From positions 1 to 20,136 of the forward strand of contig JAUYMX010000049.1 of assembly GCA_030699345.1 (NCBI GenBank): a stretch of DNA of 20,136 nt. The letters are read 5' to 3'. The position numbers and the translations under genes were made by a program. The stretch's first letter is position 1, and every line of letters starts with the position of its first letter. This stretch comes from Methylococcaceae bacterium (lineage in GTDB: Bacteria > Pseudomonadota > Gammaproteobacteria > Methylococcales > Methylomonadaceae). The notes beneath the pieces were generated by a model. The model searched no databases. It was given only the letters and a program-made list of their open reading frames with translations, and was not told where the DNA came from. Below, piece after piece: positions 1-6,341 of this stretch.

Positions 1-26
1 CTATTTGGCAGCGTTCGCATATCGAT

Positions 27-128
27 TCAACCGGCGCTTCCAACTCGATACACTGCCAACCAGGCTACTGGTCGCGGCCGTTGCCATTGGGCCTCGTCCG
101 GCTGAATGGCTTCGGTTAGCTGAAGCAT
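27..128 (-). CDS. Possible 33-residue ORF coupled to the preceding gene
   Basis: The ATG directly abuts the TAG stop of the 414-residue gene (TAGATG), so translation could be coupled. The product would begin MLQLTEAIQPDEAQW and end VYRVGSAG. I do not recognise it. There is no Shine-Dalgarno sequence apart from the coupling arrangement. A second ATG frame (87 down to 1) overlaps it, so the reading frame here is uncertain and both could be chance. Confidence 0.2.
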   Translation of the reverse strand: MLQLTEAIQPDEAQWQRPRPVAWLAVYRVGSAG

Positions 129-1373
129 CTAGCTAATCAAGAGCGATTTTGATAATCTTGACACCAAGCCCGACTTGCCTTTGATGAAGTCCCGCCCGAC
201 TTTAAAACCTGTCAATTTCTCATATTCGGCAATGGCCACCACAACTGAATTATTCGCCAGCTTCATCGACAGCCAAACATCACCATGAACTAAAACACTA
301 TCGGCGCTCATTCTCGATTTAGGGTAATTATCGATATACTCCCTCAACCTGCGTTCAAGTTCTGACTTTTGATTAATCAAATCGCGTTCTTTCGCTTTTT
401 TATAGTCTTGTCTTTGTCTCACGGCGTCGGTGCGTAAAACAGCAAGCTTTTCTTGAATATCTTCAGGTAAACACAAGCCACCGGCGCCAAGTTTCCCTTT
501 TTTGTTGCCTGTGTCTTTAAATGCCCAATTTAGCGCCGCTATCTTTTCCGCTTGTGGCTTTTTAAAGCTGCCACCCTCAAAGATACCCATAAGCAAGCCC
601 CCGAACGCCTCACTATTTACTAAGTGCCCACGGTGCCATTGATATACAAAATGAATATCTACAACCTGTAAATCTCGCATAAATTGAGACATTACCGGGC
701 CGGTGGTCTTATCTTTACAGGCTACAAAATCAAACTTTAAACACTTGCGGTCTATTGGGTGGGTGTTCCGCTCGGTAAGTTCCAAACTAATATCCCAAAA
801 ATACTGCCTGGTTTCTTCGTCATAATGACCACGCCCGGCCTGAACTGAGATTTCACCAACCCACTGCAAAAGCTGGTTATTAGAAGCGGCGGCAAGGTCG
901 GTGCTTCTTAACTGTTCTTGAAATGGCGGAATATCGGCATTTAAATCAGCGCCGGTGGTTTCCTCAACAACCATCTCCTCCTCAACAACCATCTCCTCCT
1001 CAACCACATCCGCAAGATCATCTTCGGTCGGTTGCACTTGTTTAACTAATTTTTTAGCAACGCGTTTCCTTTTGCGCGTTCTTAAGGCCCCTGCTTTAGT
1101 GGGTTCGGCTTTGAGGGTTTCCGCAATGGCGGGCTTTGTGTCTTCGGTTGTCGGCTCATCATCGCTTATTAAGTCATATAGTGGCGCTAAAAGCTCATCT
1201 AAAGATTCGTCGTCACGCTGTTTACATTCGGCCGGTGTGAGAGGTCTTAAGCCTGACTCATCGCACCGCTTTATAAACTGTTTACTAATCTGTTTGCACC
1301 CGGCGGTTTCTTCTTCTAAATCTAAATAATAATCATCATCTTTCGCATTTATCATGTATAATTGCCATTCCAT
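129..1373 (-). CDS. Uncharacterised 414-residue element protein with Glu-rich repeat and basic C-terminus
   Basis: I do not recognise a family. Three parts can be seen. Residues 1-90 are acidic, with runs of Asp and Glu. Residues about 98-112 are a Lys/Arg cluster (RTRKRKRVAKKLVK), followed by an acidic stretch with EEEMVV repeats at about 125-140. Residues about 160-414 look like the folded part, with a Lys/Arg/Glu-rich, probably coiled-coil segment around 310-345 and a basic C-terminal end. There is no signal peptide or membrane segment, so a cytoplasmic, perhaps nucleic-acid-binding, protein is plausible but only inferred. It lies 55 bp downstream of the 129-residue gene, with a plus-oriented hairpin between them. 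Replication or accessory functions are possible, but no catalytic motif supports either. Confidence 0.7.
   Translation of the reverse strand: MEWQLYMINAKDDDYYLDLEEETAGCKQISKQFIKRCDESGLRPLTPAECKQRDDESLDELLAPLYDLISDDEPTTEDTKPAIAETLKAEPTKAGALRTRKRKRVAKKLVKQVQPTEDDLADVVEEEMVVEEEMVVEETTGADLNADIPPFQEQLRSTDLAAASNNQLLQWVGEISVQAGRGHYDEETRQYFWDISLELTERNTHPIDRKCLKFDFVACKDKTTGPVMSQFMRDLQVVDIHFVYQWHRGHLVNSEAFGGLLMGIFEGGSFKKPQAEKIAALNWAFKDTGNKKGKLGAGGLCLPEDIQEKLAVLRTDAVRQRQDYKKAKERDLINQKSELERRLREYIDNYPKSRMSADSVLVHGDVWLSMKLANNSVVVAIAEYEKLTGFKVGRDFIKGKSGLVSRLSKSLLIS
961..1011 (-). repeat. 18-bp tandem repeat within the 414-residue gene
   Basis: Two exact copies of TCCTCAACAACCATCTCC (961-978 and 979-996) are followed by a degenerate partial third copy. 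The period is a multiple of three, so changes in copy number would add or remove EEEMVV units without shifting the frame. Confidence 0.9.
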
Positions 1374-1392
1374 TATTTAAGTTAGTCATTCC

Positions 1393-1430
1393 AAAGCCCG
1401 TAATAAGGAGAATTATTACGGGCTTTTTTT
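1393..1430 (+). terminator. Strong plus-oriented hairpin terminator between two minus-strand genes
   Basis: A perfect 14-bp stem (AAAGCCCGTAATAA and its complement, 1393-1406 and 1413-1426) has a GGAGAA loop and is followed by TTTT. The T-run lies on the plus strand. In the minus direction, in which both neighbouring genes are read, the stem is followed by GGAATG, with U only inside the stem. It would therefore best stop plus-strand (antisense) transcripts. Confidence 0.75.
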
Positions 1431-1818
1431 ATTTATTGCTTGGCGTTTGCTTTGCTAAGTATTCATCACTAAGCCGCTCAGTTTCGCTCGACATTTCCAG
1501 ATACTTTTCGGCGGTTATAACAAGACCGTCTTCGAACTCCCAACGAAGAAAATCAATGTAGCCTTTGATAGTTTCGTCACTAGCATTTAGGTGTTTGAGG
1601 ATGGCTATTTGTCCACGTTCGTTCTGATTTCTCTTGCAGACGGAAATAATTATTTTGCTGATTGCCTGCCCCATACTTAACCCAGGGTAGTTAATATCTC
1701 TAAAGCCCTCTAAAGATTCCGCTATATCACAGGGAATAATTGCCTCAATCTTTTTGTCTCCTTTTTCTTTAAGCCGTTGCCGGTAGTCTTTCATTTTTTG
1801 CGCTGATGTAAGTGCCAT
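1429..1818 (-). CDS. Small element protein of unknown function (129 residues), possible regulator
   Basis: Not recognised. The longest frame begins at a GTG at 1833. The ATG at 1818 (MALTSAQKMKDYRQRLKEKG) is preferred because similar small mobile-element proteins begin with such a basic helix, and the GTG has no ribosome site. Residues about 5-20 form a basic amphipathic helix (KMKDYRQRLKEKGDKK), then a strand-like segment (KIEAIIP) and a helical region. That order is loosely like ribbon-helix-helix proteins, but it is not a confident match. The gene has its own strong promoter with an 18-bp palindrome in the spacer, so it is probably tightly repressed, possibly by its own product. It is the first gene of a unit that reads on into the 414-residue gene. 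Confidence 0.65.
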   Translation of the reverse strand: MALTSAQKMKDYRQRLKEKGDKKIEAIIPCDIAESLEGFRDINYPGLSMGQAISKIIISVCKRNQNERGQIAILKHLNASDETIKGYIDFLRWEFEDGLVITAEKYLEMSSETERLSDEYLAKQTPSNK

Positions 1819-1856
1819 TTGTTTGTATCTCACTGATTTTTAAAAAATAAAGCACT

Positions 1857-1885
1857 ACTATATAGGTCACATGTGACCTAGTCAA
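1857..1885 (-). promoter_or_regulatory. Promoter with an 18-bp palindromic operator between -35 and -10
   Basis: Read on the minus strand: -35 TTGACT (1885-1880), a 17-bp spacer, then -10 TATAGT (1862-1857). The palindrome TAGGTCACATGTGACCTA (1863-1880) is perfect over 18 bp and fills the spacer. A dimeric repressor bound there would block RNA polymerase. Transcription would begin near 1850, about 30 nt before the preferred ATG at 1818. Confidence 0.8.
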
Positions 1886-1900
1886 TAAGAATTTTCTTAT
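1885..1900. repeat. 7-bp-arm inverted repeat beside the -35 element
   Basis: ATAAGAA, a TT spacer, then TTCTTAT lies immediately upstream of, and touches, the -35 element of the preceding promoter. It could be a second protein-binding site. It is AT-rich, so chance is possible. Confidence 0.4.
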
Positions 1901-1997
1901 ATTGCCAATAAGGTTATGCCTTGAGTTTAGCTTGAGCTAGTTTGAATTTATTGGGCGGTATCCACCCCCACGGCTACAAATCGGCCCAGAGGTGGGA

Positions 1998-2035
1998 GGG
2001 TATAAGCTAATGACAATGATTCGCATTGAATACCC
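1998..2035. repeat. Nested inverted repeat downstream of the recombinase gene
   Basis: Outer arms GGGTAT (1998-2003) and ATACCC (2030-2035) enclose inner arms CAATG (2014-2018) and CATTG (2024-2028). It lies between the recombinase terminator and the divergent spacer and could fold as DNA or RNA. No function is assigned. Confidence 0.4.
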
Positions 2036-2047
2036 AAGCGACAGGCA

Positions 2048-2073
2048 CAAAAAAAGCCGCATGGTTAGCGGCT
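2048..2073 (-). terminator. Intrinsic terminator of the serine recombinase gene
   Basis: On the minus strand, AGCCGC, a 7-nt loop and GCGGCT are followed by a run of seven U (the A-run at 2049-2055 on the plus strand). It lies about 27 bp after the recombinase stop codon. Confidence 0.85.
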
Positions 2074-2099
2074 GATTGTTTGATGATGATCTGTTGAGG

Positions 2100-2693
2100 T
2101 TATGCGGCGGCGTTCTCATTAACGACACGTTGCACAACGCTTGTTCCTATGCCTAGCTGTTTAGCAATCTTGAGGATTCCTAAACCATCGGCCCTTAGCG
2201 CCTTAATCTTGTCTTCAATTGCCGTTGCTGTCTTACGTCTGCCTAACACCTTTCCTTGTTGCTTAGCCCTGCTTAAGCCAGCGTTAACACGCTCTACAAT
2301 CATTGCTCTTTCGAACTCAGCAAACACGCCGCACATTTGAAACATTGCCTTGCCCGCCGGTGTTGCCGTGTCAATTGCTTGTTGGTGAAGATACATATCA
2401 ACACCAACGCTGTTTAGTTCGTTAACGATACCAACTAAGTCTTGAAGGCTACGGCCCAACCGGTCAACACTCCAAACCATAATCACATCAAACTTGCGCT
2501 TAGTTGCGGCCTTCAGCATGTCATCAAGTGCGGGGCGCTTATCCCTACCCTTAGAACCACTGATACCGGCGTCTTCATAGACCTGCACAATCTGCCAGCC
2601 TGCCTTAAGTGCTACCGCCTCAAGCTCTAGGCGTTGGTTATCGGTGGTTTGTGAATCCGTTGAAACGCGTATATAAAGTGCTGCTGTTTTCAT
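2100..2693 (-). CDS. Serine recombinase (resolvase/invertase family)
   Basis: A small serine site-specific recombinase of 197 residues, the usual size for resolvases and Hin/Pin-type invertases. The N-terminal catalytic domain (1-140) has YIRVST with nucleophile Ser11 and Arg9. The active-site helix VDRLGRSLQDL contains Arg78 and Arg81, and the long E-helix is FAEFERAMIVERV. Residues about 155-193 are a helix-turn-helix (ALRADGLGILKIAKQLGIGTSVVQRVV) that would bind the crossover site. The start is supported by GAGAGGG seven bases upstream. It would act on supercoiled DNA as a dimer or tetramer. Its job could be resolving multimers of the element, inverting a segment, or less likely integration, which usually uses larger serine or tyrosine recombinases. 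Repeated TATACG and GTTTTCCGTAT motifs upstream are candidate binding sites. Confidence 0.93.
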   Translation of the reverse strand: MKTAALYIRVSTDSQTTDNQRLELEAVALKAGWQIVQVYEDAGISGSKGRDKRPALDDMLKAATKRKFDVIMVWSVDRLGRSLQDLVGIVNELNSVGVDMYLHQQAIDTATPAGKAMFQMCGVFAEFERAMIVERVNAGLSRAKQQGKVLGRRKTATAIEDKIKALRADGLGILKIAKQLGIGTSVVQRVVNENAAA

Positions 2694-2724
2694 GGCTTAA
2701 CCCTCTCTAGTCAGTGGGTCAAAT

Positions 2725-2837
2725 TATACGCATATCTATACGTTAAACAAGTGTTTTCCGTATGCTTTTTGTGATAGTCTGGAAGCCTTGATTAATGCGG
2801 GGTAGAGAAGGCGAAAAACAGAGGGGTTTTCCGTATA
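2725..2837. promoter_or_regulatory. Candidate recombinase-binding (res-like) region
   Basis: In the gap upstream of the recombinase, TATACG occurs at 2725-2730 and 2737-2742, with its inverse CGTATA at 2832-2837. GTTTTCCGTAT occurs at 2753-2763 and 2826-2836. Repeated subsites next to the recombinase gene are typical of resolvase res regions. The crossover point cannot be assigned from sequence alone. Confidence 0.45.
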
Positions 2838-2842
2838 GGCTA

Positions 2843-3205
2843 TTAATCAGAATCTAAAACCGCCTGTGTATGGGAGTCGAAAGTTCTATAATCATCGCCG
2901 CGAATATCTCTCGACTTCTTAACGGTGCCCAAGTTGATCAAGATACCTTTCAACACACCGGCATTTTGTCGGTAGTTGTGTTCGTCGATCTGTTCGCCGT
3001 TTAGAATCTTCAGTTCGTCTCGTTCACATAGCGTTGTTAAGGTAGCAGCACGCCTCATGAGCATTGATTCTGCAATTGAAGGCCTCCCGCCTAATTGAAC
3101 GTTAAGCCCAGCTAGTTGATCACGGTAACGCCTAGCAATAGCGGTTCGACCGTCTATCTTTTGACCGTCAATAAGTAATTCTGGAAGTTTTAAATCGTCC
3201 GACAT
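2843..3205 (-). CDS. Small phage-associated protein of unknown function (120 residues)
   Basis: No named domain is recognised. The pattern resembles short proteins that, from memory, occur in proteobacterial prophages: DGRTAIARRYRDQLAGLNVQLGG (about 18-40), RRAATLTTLCERDELKILNGEQID (about 51-75) and NYRQNAGVLKGILINLG (about 77-93). It appears entirely helical, soluble and without cysteine-rich motifs. The start is supported by GAGG five bases before the ATG. It lies between the recombinase and the two pairs of long direct repeats, separated from the head operon by 223 bp, so it probably has its own promoter. A small-terminase-like role is possible, since no other terS candidate is visible, but nothing in the sequence shows it. 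Confidence 0.7.
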   Translation of the reverse strand: MSDDLKLPELLIDGQKIDGRTAIARRYRDQLAGLNVQLGGRPSIAESMLMRRAATLTTLCERDELKILNGEQIDEHNYRQNAGVLKGILINLGTVKKSRDIRGDDYRTFDSHTQAVLDSD

Positions 3206-3216
3206 GGTGCCTCACT

Positions 3217-3266
3217 TTGGCATGATTATTGAAATGGCACATAAATTGAATTGGCATGATTGTTGA
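3217..3266. repeat. 16-bp direct repeat pair, 34-bp period
   Basis: TTGGCATGATTATTGA (3217-3232) and TTGGCATGATTGTTGA (3251-3266) match at 15 of 16 positions. They lie directly upstream of the 120-residue gene, where a regulator would bind. With the second repeat pair further up they make an iteron-like region. Confidence 0.7.
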
Positions 3267-3349
3267 TTTGTTGCGTAATTTACACATTTATTGCTAAAAA
3301 ACAACAAACTAAGCCGCGCCTTAATAGTGGCCCGGTGACTTTCTAATGA

Positions 3350-3401
3350 CCAAAACAATATAAGTAAATGCTAATATTTAGCCAAAACAATATAAGTAAA
3401 T
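3350..3401. repeat. Exact 20-bp direct repeat pair, 32-bp period
   Basis: CCAAAACAATATAAGTAAAT occurs at 3350-3369 and again at 3382-3401 without mismatch. The repeats are AT-rich and about three helical turns apart, lying in the non-coding gap between the 120- and 125-residue genes. They could be operator sites, iterons of a replication origin, or recombination sites. Confidence 0.85.
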
Positions 3402-3428
3402 TCTTATATACCGTGTGAAATTTAAGCT

Positions 3429-3806
3429 TCACTTGCTCAGTAAACCACGGGCGTTTTCTTTCCATTGACCGGCCTTTTTCGCGTCCCTTGTATAACTCAC
3501 CCTTCTTTCGTTTTGGTCTGGTTTTGTTAGATAATCCAATACAGAGTATTGAACGTTCTCAGGGTCTAGCCCTGCAAATTCACATACTTTTTTAAAGTCT
3601 TCATCTGCATAGTAAAACCAGTTATTAGCCTTTTTTTGGCTTATCCCTCTATGGCGCCCAGAGTATTGATCTATTCCGAGTGCGTCCTTGATTGCTCTTA
3701 CTAATACGGCCCGCCAAAGGCTTGTTTCTGGTTGTTGTCTGGCAATGGGTTCGATGTAACCCATATCGGTGGCGTCGTCTTGATCGAGTGTGTAGTAGGG
3801 TTCCAT
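3429..3806 (-). CDS. Small phage-type protein of unknown function (125 residues)
   Basis: The protein follows a pattern I associate with small phage and mobile-element proteins: a SLWRAVLVRAIKDALG helix (about 29-44), an aromatic NNWFYYADEDFKKVCEFAGLDPENVQYSVLDYL stretch (about 61-93) and a basic C-terminus (VSYTRDAKKAGQWKENARGLLSK). The W-A-V / DF--VC--AGLDP--V arrangement suggests a compact helical domain, possibly DNA-binding, but the function is not established. Its ATG directly follows the stop codon of the Mu F-like gene (TAAATG) and has GAGGA eight bases upstream, so it is the last gene of the head operon and probably translationally coupled. No clear terminator follows it. Confidence 0.75.
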   Translation of the reverse strand: MEPYYTLDQDDATDMGYIEPIARQQPETSLWRAVLVRAIKDALGIDQYSGRHRGISQKKANNWFYYADEDFKKVCEFAGLDPENVQYSVLDYLTKPDQNERRVSYTRDAKKAGQWKENARGLLSK

Positions 3807-4700
3807 TTATACTTTCCTCATTGATACATAACACCGGCAATTGATTTCTAAGGGCGGAAAGAAAACTAGGCCAAAGGGTGTAATGAATGGTTGATTAAGG
3901 TCAACGCCTTGACTGTTGGCGGCTTCGGTCTGGTTGTGGGCATGCCTTACTTTTTCATCATGTGCAGTTACCCAAAATCGTTTGAATTGATTGGGTTTTA
4001 CCAGCTTTGCTTTGATGGCAAAGTTAACCGCCGCTTGTTGTGTAGCGTGGGCAATTTTGCTTGATAGGGTGTTGCCTATTGCCTTAGCTCTATGCATCAG
4101 AAAGGCTTTGTGTTGCTTACTTATTAAAGGGTCAATGTCTTGGGGTTCGATGCCATTTGCTAAAGCTTTTCTTACAACGCTTCTTTGGCTGGCCGATAGG
4201 TTTCTGATTGCATTTATATTGAGTTTCGCCGGGGTGTTTTTTTGTTTTGCGATTCTCTCTAATTCTTGCCGGTAGATTAACAAGCTTTTTGCTTGGTTGG
4301 GTGTCAATCCGATAGTTTCTAATATTCGCTTTTTATTACTTCCGGCAATTTTAAATGTTTTTTTACAGTCATCTAATATCTGCTTGATTTCGATTTTTAT
4401 TAACTCCGATTTGGGCAAGTTAATATTAAAATTTGAAAGTCCAAGCAATAAAATCACTAATAAGCCGACTTTATCTTCAAGAGCGGTTAAATTGACTTGA
4501 AAACCCTTTGATAACTGGGTTTCAAGTGCGCTTACTATGATTTCATCAATACCGCTTCCATCTGGTAAGTCTTCTATATCTGCTGGGTAATTTTCGGAAA
4601 TGAATTGCTCAATTTCGTTTTGAGTTTCTTCAACCGCATTCAAAAATTCATCCTTAATAAGCGGTTCGTATTCATCAATAAAGCTGGGCAAATCATCCAT
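3807..4700 (-). CDS. Mu F-like minor head (head morphogenesis) protein
   Basis: The C-terminal domain carries the Mu F / SPP1 gp7 signature: FWVTAHDEKVRHAHNQ at about 242-257, a central Gly/Phe segment (QPFITPFGLVFFPP, about 270-283) and a terminal NCRC at 287-290. In this family the Asp-x-x-Val-Arg-x-x-His and Cys-Arg-Cys residues are conserved, and the protein is a minor head component acting with the portal during head assembly. The first 180 residues are helical and acidic. They include a hydrophobic LVILLLGLSNFNI stretch (about 81-93) that is probably buried helix, not a membrane anchor. The gene starts two bases after the upstream stop codon, so it is likely coupled. In many phages this gene follows the portal directly. 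Here it comes after the capsid and adaptor genes. Confidence 0.85.
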   Translation of the reverse strand: MDDLPSFIDEYEPLIKDEFLNAVEETQNEIEQFISENYPADIEDLPDGSGIDEIIVSALETQLSKGFQVNLTALEDKVGLLVILLLGLSNFNINLPKSELIKIEIKQILDDCKKTFKIAGSNKKRILETIGLTPNQAKSLLIYRQELERIAKQKNTPAKLNINAIRNLSASQRSVVRKALANGIEPQDIDPLISKQHKAFLMHRAKAIGNTLSSKIAHATQQAAVNFAIKAKLVKPNQFKRFWVTAHDEKVRHAHNQTEAANSQGVDLNQPFITPFGLVFFPPLEINCRCYVSMRKV

Positions 4701-4702
4701 TA

Positions 4703-5356
4703 TTAAACCATTAGTGCGGAAGAGAAACCGGACTTACTCAACAAGAAGGGCTTTAATAAATCCATGACATTATCAGGTAGTTTTTTATCTTCTCTTTTGC
4801 TGAAGGTGCTTTGAGATTCACCGACACGATAAGAAGTTAATAAGAAAACATGATTGTGCTGTTGTGGGTCGGTGATGTCGTTACGCAATAGAAAAAAAGC
4901 CAGCTCGTTGGCCGCTGTTTTAATGCCAGTTGGAATGGTGTCATCTGGTATTACTTCGCCGTTTCTATCAATAGCGCCTATTCTGGGCCACTGTAGAGCC
5001 TGTGTGGTGTCGGTAGGTCTACCAATGAACTCGAACTGATCAATTAACTGTGTCGCCAATATCAACGCCTTGGCGTTCTTAATTTGAATTGAGGTTTTAC
5101 CGGCGGTAAGGGTGTTGTAAATTTCTTCAATTGCGGCCGCGTCATAGTCAAGACTAGCCGCAATGATATGCGCTTCAATTTCTGAAAATGTTTTGCCGCG
5201 CATATCATTGAAGATTTGCACAATTTCTAAGCTCGTATTGCCCGCTTCATAAACCGCCGCTAGGTATGCGAATTCGTCACCATTTAGCCTTGTGTCTAAG
5301 TAGCTATAAAGTTCGGTTTCGGGTGTAAAACTATTAACGCCCAATGTTATCGTCAT
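4703..5356 (-). CDS. DnaT-like head-tail adaptor protein
   Basis: The section TQALQWPRIGAIDRNGEVIPDDTIPTGIKTAANELAFFLL (about 118-157) fits the DnaT-like phage protein family, in which WPR-x-G and the IP-x-x-(I/V)K-x-A-x-x-E-L-A motif recur next to capsid genes. Members are thought to be head-tail connector or completion proteins despite the historical ssDNA-binding name. The N-terminal 100 residues are helical (YLAAVYEAGNTSLEIVQIFNDM and so on) and resemble packed adaptor helices. The product has 217 residues, slightly longer than the usual adaptor. It follows the capsid gene but is separated from it by a strong terminator, so its expression should be lower than that of capsid. The start has GGAAA a short distance upstream. 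Confidence 0.75.
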   Translation of the reverse strand: MTITLGVNSFTPETELYSYLDTRLNGDEFAYLAAVYEAGNTSLEIVQIFNDMRGKTFSEIEAHIIAASLDYDAAAIEEIYNTLTAGKTSIQIKNAKALILATQLIDQFEFIGRPTDTTQALQWPRIGAIDRNGEVIPDDTIPTGIKTAANELAFFLLRNDITDPQQHNHVFLLTSYRVGESQSTFSKREDKKLPDNVMDLLKPFLLSKSGFSSALMV

Positions 5357-5368
5357 GATTATTTCCAG

Positions 5369-5396
5369 AAAAAACAGGGCGGTTACTCCGCCCTGT
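5369..5396 (-). terminator. Intrinsic terminator immediately after the major capsid gene
   Basis: On the minus strand a perfect 9-bp stem (ACAGGGCGG and CCGCCCTGT, five-base loop) is followed by six U. The stem lies about 22 bp after the capsid stop and before the adaptor start. It should set the capsid-to-adaptor transcript ratio in favour of capsid. Confidence 0.9.
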
Positions 5397-5417
5397 GATT
5401 GCTCAGATTAAAGACTC

Positions 5418-6314
5418 TTAAACGATCAAGCCTTTAAGACGTGCCGCCGCTTTCGGATGTCTAACGACTAAGCCGCTATACCATTCGATTCGAGTTCTTA
5501 AGGCTGGCTTTGTTTCCAATTCGCCTAAGTCGCGAACGCTCAGCGGTTCGGTTTGAATACCATGCAACGCATCTGGGCCAAACTTCACCGCGTAGATGCT
5601 TGAAGTTAGGTTAGAGGTGCCTTGTGTTTCTGTTTGGGTAAGAATTGGCAACCCGTCTGCACCCTCTTCAACGATACCAAGCGGCACACCTTGATAATGA
5701 TCAACCTCACGTCCGAAGTAATCACGACCGACTGTAATAACGCCAGATTGTCGACCCAAAGCAACGATCTTTCGACGGGTTGCCTTATTCATCAATAGCA
5801 ACGTGGGGCTCCCGGTTACTTGGTCGATCAACTGATCTAATAAATCAAGAGTTAATGCGGCGCCGTTGGTGCCTGCTGAAATAACTTGGTTTCCTGTTAG
5901 GCGCTTATTCAGTCCATCGAACGAGTTAACATCGACGGCACTATCACCGGCAAAAAATGTTTTTAACCAACTTAAGGTTAAAGACTTCGCCTTCAATGCG
6001 TCATGAATGGCCCTAGAGTCATTGTCAGCGGTGCCCATTTTTACTTGTGCGATGTCTAAATCAGAATCGCCACCTAAAATAGTTAGCGATTCTGTCAGCG
6101 AATTGATCACGCCGGTGCTCTCTGTATAGGATTGATTGAATCCACGAAAGGCAATACCGGGTAGGGTTTGTTCGATGTTGTATTTAAAGGCATTACCCGC
6201 GATATTCACGAAGCCTAAGTTTGCTAATACTGGGTTTTCTCTGGCGAAGATTTCAACAACGCCGCTCGCAAGTGGTGTTGGATTAAGTTTTTGCCATTCG
6301 GAGATTGTTAACAT
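5418..6314 (-). CDS. Major capsid protein
   Basis: 298 residues, within the usual size range for HK97-fold coat proteins that lack a long delta domain. Supporting stretches are the N-terminal helix MLTISEWQKLNPTPLASGVVEIFARENPVLANLGF, the E-loop-like GIAFRGFNQSYTESTGVINSLTESLTILGGDSDLD (about 53-87), and the A-domain-like LLLMNKATRRKIVALGR, FGREVDHYQGVPLGIVEEG and SSIYAVKFGPDALHG (about 170-250). The protein ends RTRIEWYSGLVVRHPKAAARLKGLIV, which is typical of the family. It sits between the probable scaffold and the adaptor. AAAGGA is placed well before the ATG, and a strong terminator follows, consistent with high expression. No separate maturation protease gene is seen, so assembly probably uses the scaffold. 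Confidence 0.9.
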   Translation of the reverse strand: MLTISEWQKLNPTPLASGVVEIFARENPVLANLGFVNIAGNAFKYNIEQTLPGIAFRGFNQSYTESTGVINSLTESLTILGGDSDLDIAQVKMGTADNDSRAIHDALKAKSLTLSWLKTFFAGDSAVDVNSFDGLNKRLTGNQVISAGTNGAALTLDLLDQLIDQVTGSPTLLLMNKATRRKIVALGRQSGVITVGRDYFGREVDHYQGVPLGIVEEGADGLPILTQTETQGTSNLTSSIYAVKFGPDALHGIQTEPLSVRDLGELETKPALRTRIEWYSGLVVRHPKAAARLKGLIV

Positions 6315-6341
6315 TTTCTATTCCTTTAGTTTAAAAATTGG

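Noticed and set aside
955..1329. Plus-strand ORF rich in Ser/Thr repeats
   Set aside because: It is antisense to the 414-residue gene, and the repeats are the reverse of its EEEMVV minisatellite.
1937..2137. Minus-strand ORF overlapping the recombinase terminator
   Set aside because: It spans the terminator hairpin, overlaps the end of the recombinase gene and has no ribosome site.
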